Of a stretch of 64,000 nucleotides of DNA, positions 58,161 to 64,000 are shown one piece after another. The stretch is taken from NCBI GenBank assembly GCA_963920575.1, contig OY986966.1, positions 23,011,656 through 23,075,655 of the forward strand, given 5' to 3'. The notes beneath the pieces are model-generated. The model ran no database searches and was not told where the DNA came from. It saw only the letters and a list, made by a program, of their open reading frames with translations. The first letter of the stretch is position 1; each line of letters begins with the position of its first letter. This DNA comes from Narthecium ossifragum (Eukaryota > Streptophyta > Magnoliopsida > Dioscoreales > Nartheciaceae). Made by a program: the position numbers and the translations under genes.

Positions 58161-58610
58161 TTTAGTGACTCATCAATTACATGCATATTCAGTGATATTG
58201 CTCTTTTCCTATCTTTTGCACGGAGAATGTGTCTCAGGAGCAGCTCAACTAGGATTGCCTCCATCTCCTCACCTTCATATCTTCGTATACCTCCCACCCC
58301 CACCTATCACTGCCTCGACTTCTTCCTATTGCCTGCATTGCCTGCCCGTTACTTGTGCTCTACCATACAACTTGTCCTCACAAACCCTCCTAATTCTCAT
58401 TTCCTTTGGAGAAGTTTCCGGTGAAAGATGGGTCTAGAGAACATCTCCTCCAACACCCTTGCTAGGTTGGGGAGATGTAGAGGCTGGTGTAGATCTTGGG
58501 TCTTTGCCCCTGGATCTGAGGATCTCGCTTGTTTTGAACTTTTTATTTGATCTTCTGTAACCCGTATTTAGCCTTTGCTGGCTCAACTTCTCAAAACAAA
58601 AAAATTAATG
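58161..58610 (+). mobile_element. Possible LINE 3' untranslated end
   Basis: Ends with GCCTTTGCTGGCTCAACTTC and an A-rich tail (about 58588-58608). That resembles the GGCTCAACT-poly-A terminus of the LINE at 23719-24702. No RT or RNase H coding is seen upstream within the segment. Confidence 0.4.
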
Positions 58611-58739
58611 GTTAATTTAGCTCATTAGCTGCAAGTGATGTGCAAGTTGTATAATCATACAACGCACATGAAGTGGTTAATTATGTATATTGGATTATGT
58701 TATGGGCACAAGTGGATAATGCTTTATGCACAAGTGGGT

Positions 58740-59155
58740 GTGTGCGTTATTACACATGTACTGATATTTTTGTGCGCATGTTCCATTTCTTTTATGCAGA
58801 TGTACTACCTATCGAGGAGAAATACTTCAATAACGGCTTGCATCATATTTTTTTTGTATACATAACTGTTACTTATAATGTGCGAATGTACTGATGTTTT
58901 TGTGCGCATGTTCCATTGCTTTTGTGCGAACTACATCCCTACAGGAATAAGGTCCGTCGAAACTGCTATCATACCCCTTGTCCTCACTTGACTAGGGCTA
59001 CGGGCTCGGGGCATCAATGCATATGTGCTTGCATCATATATTTTCAGTGTACATAAATGTTAGTGATAATGTGCGAATGTACTGATATTTATGTGCGTAT
59101 TTTCCATTGCTTTTGTGTGAGCCACATGCCTACAGGAATAAGGTCAAATTGAAAG
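58740..59155. repeat. Tandem repeat around ATGTACTGATATTTTTGTGC
   Basis: Three imperfect copies (about 58750-58800, 58855-58965, 59040-59150) share ATGTACTGAT-TTTTGTGCGCA-TTCCAT and, in the last two, CTACAGGAATAAGGTC. Confidence 0.75.
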
Positions 59156-59383
59156 TTCAACACAAACATATGACAGTGTTACACCGTCGTAAAAAATTGT
59201 CATATCATAATGTCTGTGAGACCCGGGGTACCTGGGTGTCGGTGTTTGCCTGGAGGGCATGTGGCCAAACCAGGTAATCAGGTAAGCAACTCCAAGTAGA
59301 TAATAAGTATATTAGTAACCCTTATAAGACAGTCGTGATGGCAGTGATCCGTCAGAAAACTCCAAGGTTGTTAAATTGAAAGT
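59156..59383. other. Intergenic
   Basis: No gene or element boundary seen. It contains GAAAGTTCAACACA, a diverged copy of the head of the duplicated unit that follows. Confidence 0.4.
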
Positions 59384-59730
59384 TTAACACATGCATATTA
59401 CATGACAGCTATCAAGCCTTGTATTGTAGTAGTTTTGTGAATACACCATTTCCAATTACAAGAATATTTTTTACAAGAAATTCAGATACAAGAACAATCA
59501 CAACCAAACTGATTATGCGCATTTCGCACATGTGGTCACTCAACATTTGGACTTTAGGCACCAATGTGTACTTTGTGACTCCGCAAGTGTTAGACCCATC
59601 AAATGGTAATTCAATATGAACTGCACATCTGTCGACCACAAGTTAGTCCCAAACAAATGGTTTAGTGGGGTGCTTTCTTCCTGCTCAGAATGAAGGTGAA
59701 TCTGAAAGAAACTTTGAATTTTTCTTAAGC
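59384..59730. repeat. Tandem duplication, copy 1
   Basis: Closely matches 59853-60049 continued at 61864-62035, so two copies lie about 470 bp apart (ignoring the later insertion). Small ORFs inside have no recognisable homology. Confidence 0.88.
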
Positions 59731-60049
59731 CAAACCTACTGGAAGTTTTCTCAGATTTCTACGGTGAGCCAAAAACAGACAATATTGTGTCTGATGGGGC
59801 CCTCGGGTGGATCCTGGATGGCCCCGAATGACGGGGGTCGTTATAATGTCAAATTGAAAGTTTAACACATACATATTACATGACGGCTATCGAGCCTTAC
59901 ATTTTAGTAGTTTTGTGAATACACCATTTCCAATTACAAGAAGATTTTTTACAAAAAATTTAGATACAAGAGCAATCAAAACCAAACTGACTATGCGCAT
60001 TTCGCACATGTGGTCACACAACATTTTGACTTTAGGCACCAATGTGTAC

Positions 60050-61863
60050 TGTCGCGCCCCGACCCGCGGAGGCCCAACCGGGCCGGGCGACGCGAAGCGG
60101 AACCTAACCTACTGTGAAAATTTTGGCGAGGTTTCCCTATAATCGTAGTGGTTACCCTAGCAATTCTTAATCATCCTGTATTATACAATCATTCACAAAC
60201 TCAAAGACTGAAACTGATATATACAAAATCTCAAAACAGGGAAATTATACATTTATCACTCCCGTAGGAGACTATCTATAACAAAAGGTAAAAACAGAGA
60301 TCGCCGCTCCTCAAGCACCTCCAGACGCCGCCACGTCACCAAACACCAGCCTGGTAGGGGCGACCGAAGAAGAGCTAGCGCTAACACCTGCAAAACACAG
60401 CCCGGATAGGAGTGAGAACTAAGCTCAGCAGGGACACTACACTACGACACTCACAAGGGAGGGAACACAACAGTGCCGCCCTCAAGCAAGACTTGGGTGT
60501 GCAGCAAGGGTCCCATAACCCTTTGCCGGTGTCCCCAGGCATACCCAACCATAGTCACCCCAAAGGACTGAGCCCATCCTGGATACACCTAGTGTCGCAG
60601 GGTTCCAGCTGTGGTCACCCAAACGAATTGGGCCCACACTGGTCGCCACTGCGGGCAGGAACAGACACTGCCTGGGCTGGACTTACTCCGACGACCCCCA
60701 AAGGACAAGAACCGACACCGGTTGCACCCACAGCATTTGGCTCGAGGCTGACACGACCTCTATAATCATCAAGCAACATGTATTCAGGTCATCTAACCCT
60801 ATCATCGAAAATCGATTGAATACTACAAATCGAGTCCTAGACCAAGCTACCCGCAACGGTCCTAGAGCTAGATCCGGACTACCCGAAAGCCCCGGATCGG
60901 CAACGCCTTACACAGATGCAACTAATGCACAACACAATATATGCTATGAACATGCGCAGGAAATAATATATGTAAGCATGCAGCAATATGTGATGATATA
61001 AATAACAAGGTATGGGCACGGCACCCTGCCGGCCCGGGGGGGGGGGGGGGGGGGGTGAACAGGTAAGTAAGGTCTAGGAGCTGCTGCAGTGGTACCACCA
61101 CCAACTGCCAGCAGTCCACCACAACACCTGCATCGAGAAGCAGCCCCGCAAATAACATCTAACATATATAACAGATAAAGCCCTCGGCGCACGCCGGCAT
61201 GCGAGGCTAAGGAAAGCTGTAGGGCTACCCGCCCGTTTATTCTAAACATCCCGGGAGTCATCACTCCCCCGGTTTACCATTGCCCTATTATAGGGTTAAC
61301 ATGCTTAAACATATGTACAAGGTATAAAGCGGTAGGGAAAACCGACATACCAAGCCCCGCGAGCAAAAGCCATGAAAAAATCCTCTCTGCTACTAAAGGA
61401 TCGATCTCTTCCTAAGAAAAGATCGATCTTTTAAGTAACAGTGAACCTTCCCTCACTGTCGAGCTAAAGAAGATCGATCCTTCCTCCCAGGAAGTTCGAT
61501 CTTTTTCGAGACAGAGGGCACCCTTCTTGTCGCGCCAAGAAAGATCGATCCTTCCTCCCAGGAAGATCGATCTTCCTCGCGCCGCAGGATAACCATGCTA
61601 CCCAAGACCCATGATCGATCTTCTCCAAGCAGATGATCGATCCTCCTCGCGACGCAGGGTAACCATGCTACCCAAGGCCCATGATTGATCTTCTCCAAGC
61701 CCGGATCTTTCGATCCCGGATCCCACTAACCATTTTAGCCAAACAGTACCACAAACATGGTCAGTGTGTGCACACGCGAGTGTGAAACAAGCCGACAAGG
61801 CGCAATTTACCAAATTGCCCTTGCGATTCACGACGAGCCAGAGTAGAGGGGCGGGTCCTCACA
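60050..61863. mobile_element. Solo LTR of a retrotransposon, 5-bp TSD
   Basis: Starts TGTCGCGCCCC and ends CCTCACA (TG...CA), flanked by TGTAC at 60045-60049 and 61864-61868. 1814 bp with no gag-pol, so a solo LTR left by recombination between two LTRs. It includes a G-run at 61037-61055 and a block of GATCGATC(T/C)TTCC repeats (61380-61710). Style and length fit Ty3/gypsy LTRs, but the superfamily is inferred. Confidence 0.88.
61380..61710. repeat. GATCGATC repeat block in the solo LTR
   Basis: Irregular units GATCGATC(T/C)TTCCTCC alternating with CCAGGAAG and ACCATGCTACCCAAG. The last phrase recurs twice about 63 bp apart. Confidence 0.8.
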
Positions 61864-62035
61864 TGTACTCTATGACTCCGCATGTGTTAGACCCATCAAA
61901 CGGTAGTTCAATATGAACTGCACATCCGTCGACCACAAGTTAGTCCGAAACAGATAGTTTAGTGGGGTGCTTTTTCCTGCTCAGAATGAAGGTGAATCTG
62001 AAAGAAACTTTGTATTTTTCATGAGCCAAATCACC

Positions 62036-63695
62036 AAATCTAAAATGAAGAAATACGATACCGGCCCTTGGAAAACTAGGTATTATAAAATGAATGAAAT
62101 CAAGATCTAAAGAATATATAAGGTGCCAACCCTGTAAGATAGCCTACAAGCAACACAAATTGAGTTCAATAGTTCTGATTCTAGATGACTCGATCATCTA
62201 ATGCAGCTTATAACCCTTTTAGTCCACCCTACATCAAAGACAGTTCCAGACCTGGCAAAAGATTGTTATTCTTCAGGTACGATTAAAACTATATTTGATG
62301 TGCTTTGGATTAATCAAGTGGTGATTGAATTGATTTCAATGTTATCAATGTGAAGGCAGGTATCTCATCCTCATTTTTTTTCATTACTATCAACTTTCAC
62401 GAGATTAAAAAAAAGGAAAGAAGAAAGCATGTGATCGGAGAGATTGCAGCACTGTGCAAGAAAAAAAGGGTAAAGTGTGTGATAAATTACACGTAGATGT
62501 AATATGTCGGTAAAGTGGCAATACATTTGCACCACTGTTGGAGCTTATTTCTACAAGCTTCACATTTTTCAGCAGAACATCAAAATTGTATTCTTTAAGT
62601 TTTGTACACATTTTGCTACTATCATATAAACTGAATGATGGATGATCCATTAGTAACTATAGCATCACTCATATGAAGAATCATAGCAAGATAACATCCC
62701 AGAAAACAACAATAATAGCGGTGTATCACAGTTATTACCATATTGCTAATACACGTGGTATGAAATTGGAAATAGTAGAGAAGGATGGCAAAAGAAATGA
62801 CAATATAATAACATTTGTCCTCAAAATTAGTACATGCTATTAAAGCATACCTCAAGGTGAATTGGCCATTGGATGTGCTTAGCACCACGACCCATCAATC
62901 GGACACCATCCTTTTATCTGCTTCCCTATTGCACCTGTTTCCTAGAGTTGCAGGGTTTGATTTCTGTCAGTAACGTCAATGATCACACTAACAAGCGAAT
63001 AAAGTGGATGAAGTAAGTACCTTGAGGGTATTCATTGTGATGAGCTCAGATGAGTCATTTTTTCCTCTTTATAAGTCTTGCGATCTTTTCCAATCCCACT
63101 GGCTGTTTAAAGCGAAGTGGTAAAGGAATCAACAAATGGTAATAACGATGCAGATTCAGGAATAAGGGATTTTTTCTACTTAAAATTAAATCTTACTTGG
63201 ACAACTTGCTAACAAAATTTGTAAGCAATTTCTTCTTGTGGCAATCTTAGAGTATGATGTAATGGAGGACCATTAGATCAAACAAGAAGCTTAAAAAGTC
63301 CAATGAGTGTTTTGGATGGGATTGGATGATTCATCCAGAAATTTTGGAATGCAAGGAGTTCTATTAAGTTCTCAACCGGAGCGGCATATAAATACCTGAG
63401 ATTATCAGCTTGATATCCATGTCTTCCAAAAACACTTGGATGCTAGTAGGCTGACATCTTTCACAATCCAACATTTGATTATCATTTTTTGTTCTTTAGG
63501 TGTCTATTCTTTTTGTTACATAAAATTGCAAAGTTAAATTCTTTGTTCATATGCTTTTGTTCTACTATTTGAATATCCTTCTCCACTCGTGTTAGATTAT
63601 TGACCATTTCCGTTGACAATGTCATGAGCCGAAACAATTCTTTTCCGGGTATTGTTAGTGCAAATCTCTCTCAACAATACCAATTGTTCTACTTT
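62036..63695. other. Intergenic
   Basis: AT-rich. No gene, RNA or transposon boundary recognised on either strand. Confidence 0.45.
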
Positions 63696-64000
63696 TTTGC
63701 CTTCTTTTCTTTATATCCCGAGCAATTTGTGACTAGACGACGGCAAGCAATACCATTTTCTTCATTTACCAAAACATGCTAATGTCTATCTATGTAATTG
63801 TACCTAAAATCAATTAACAGTAGAAAGTTTTGTAGTTCAATGCGGATACATGTCCAGACTAAACAATCAAATTCATGATAGAAATATAGTAATCAGTCTA
63901 ATGCAAGTACATATGCACGACACTCACATATGGTACTTACAGACACAAACTGTTGTATATAGATTTCAAGAACTGAGGCAAAAAAAAAAATCATTTATGT
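63696..64000. repeat. Right copy of the long inverted repeat, running off the window
   Basis: Reverse complement of 52686-52992 with only a few differences. The match is still running at the last base of the window. Confidence 0.93.

Larger units (their letters stand above)
59853..62035. repeat. Tandem duplication, copy 2, split by a solo LTR
   Basis: The copy is interrupted after GGCACCAATGTGTAC (60049) and resumes with ATGACTCCGCATGTGTTAG after 61868. Copy 1 has the same sequence uninterrupted, showing the pre-insertion state. Confidence 0.88.

Overview
This is a piece of plant nuclear genome. It has intron-rich genes with GT-AG splicing, a chloroplast thioredoxin-reductase fusion found in photosynthetic organisms, and dense plant transposons. 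The protein sequences look angiosperm and most like monocots; the lineage is an inference. One 200-N assembly gap lies at 18043-18242.

Two host genes are complete. NTRC runs on the + strand (1886-14828) in ten exons. NADK1 runs on the - strand (47351-30354) in eleven exons. I followed both reading frames across every splice junction, and each gives a 530-residue protein. A third host gene, a small lysine-rich protein (20255-20019, -), shows only its first two exons. NADK1 makes NADP+ and NTRC spends NADPH to reduce chloroplast proteins, so the two are linked biochemically; co-regulation is not shown.

The rest is mostly mobile DNA. 1-692: right end of a Mutator-like (MULE) element. 15277-15581: small MULE-type MITE. 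15726-18042: LINE (-), running into the gap. 20756-21126: MITE. 23719-24702: LINE 3' end (+). 25317-26231: small MULE carrying a GRF-zinc-finger ORF. 26441-29532: Pack-MULE carrying part of a CAX cation/proton exchanger gene. 29560-30050: decayed LINE RNase H. 47825-51778: MULE with a transposase gene, terminal inverted repeats (TIRs) and a perfect 9-bp target-site duplication (TSD), inserted in an older palindrome-rich element. 52386-52684: two exons of an AP2-type gene, next to a sequence that recurs inverted at the right edge of the window. 53390-55852: non-autonomous MULE with a perfect 9-bp TSD. 55895-56790: array of about twenty ATCGGTAG...CTACCGAT stem-loops. 60050-61863: solo LTR inserted into one copy of a tandem duplication.

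The most unusual material is the stem-loop array family, the palindrome arrays at both ends of the transposase-bearing MULE together with its antisense exon-duplicated gene, and the gene-capturing MULEs (CAX, GRF finger). No CRISPR, rRNA or tRNA gene was recognised.
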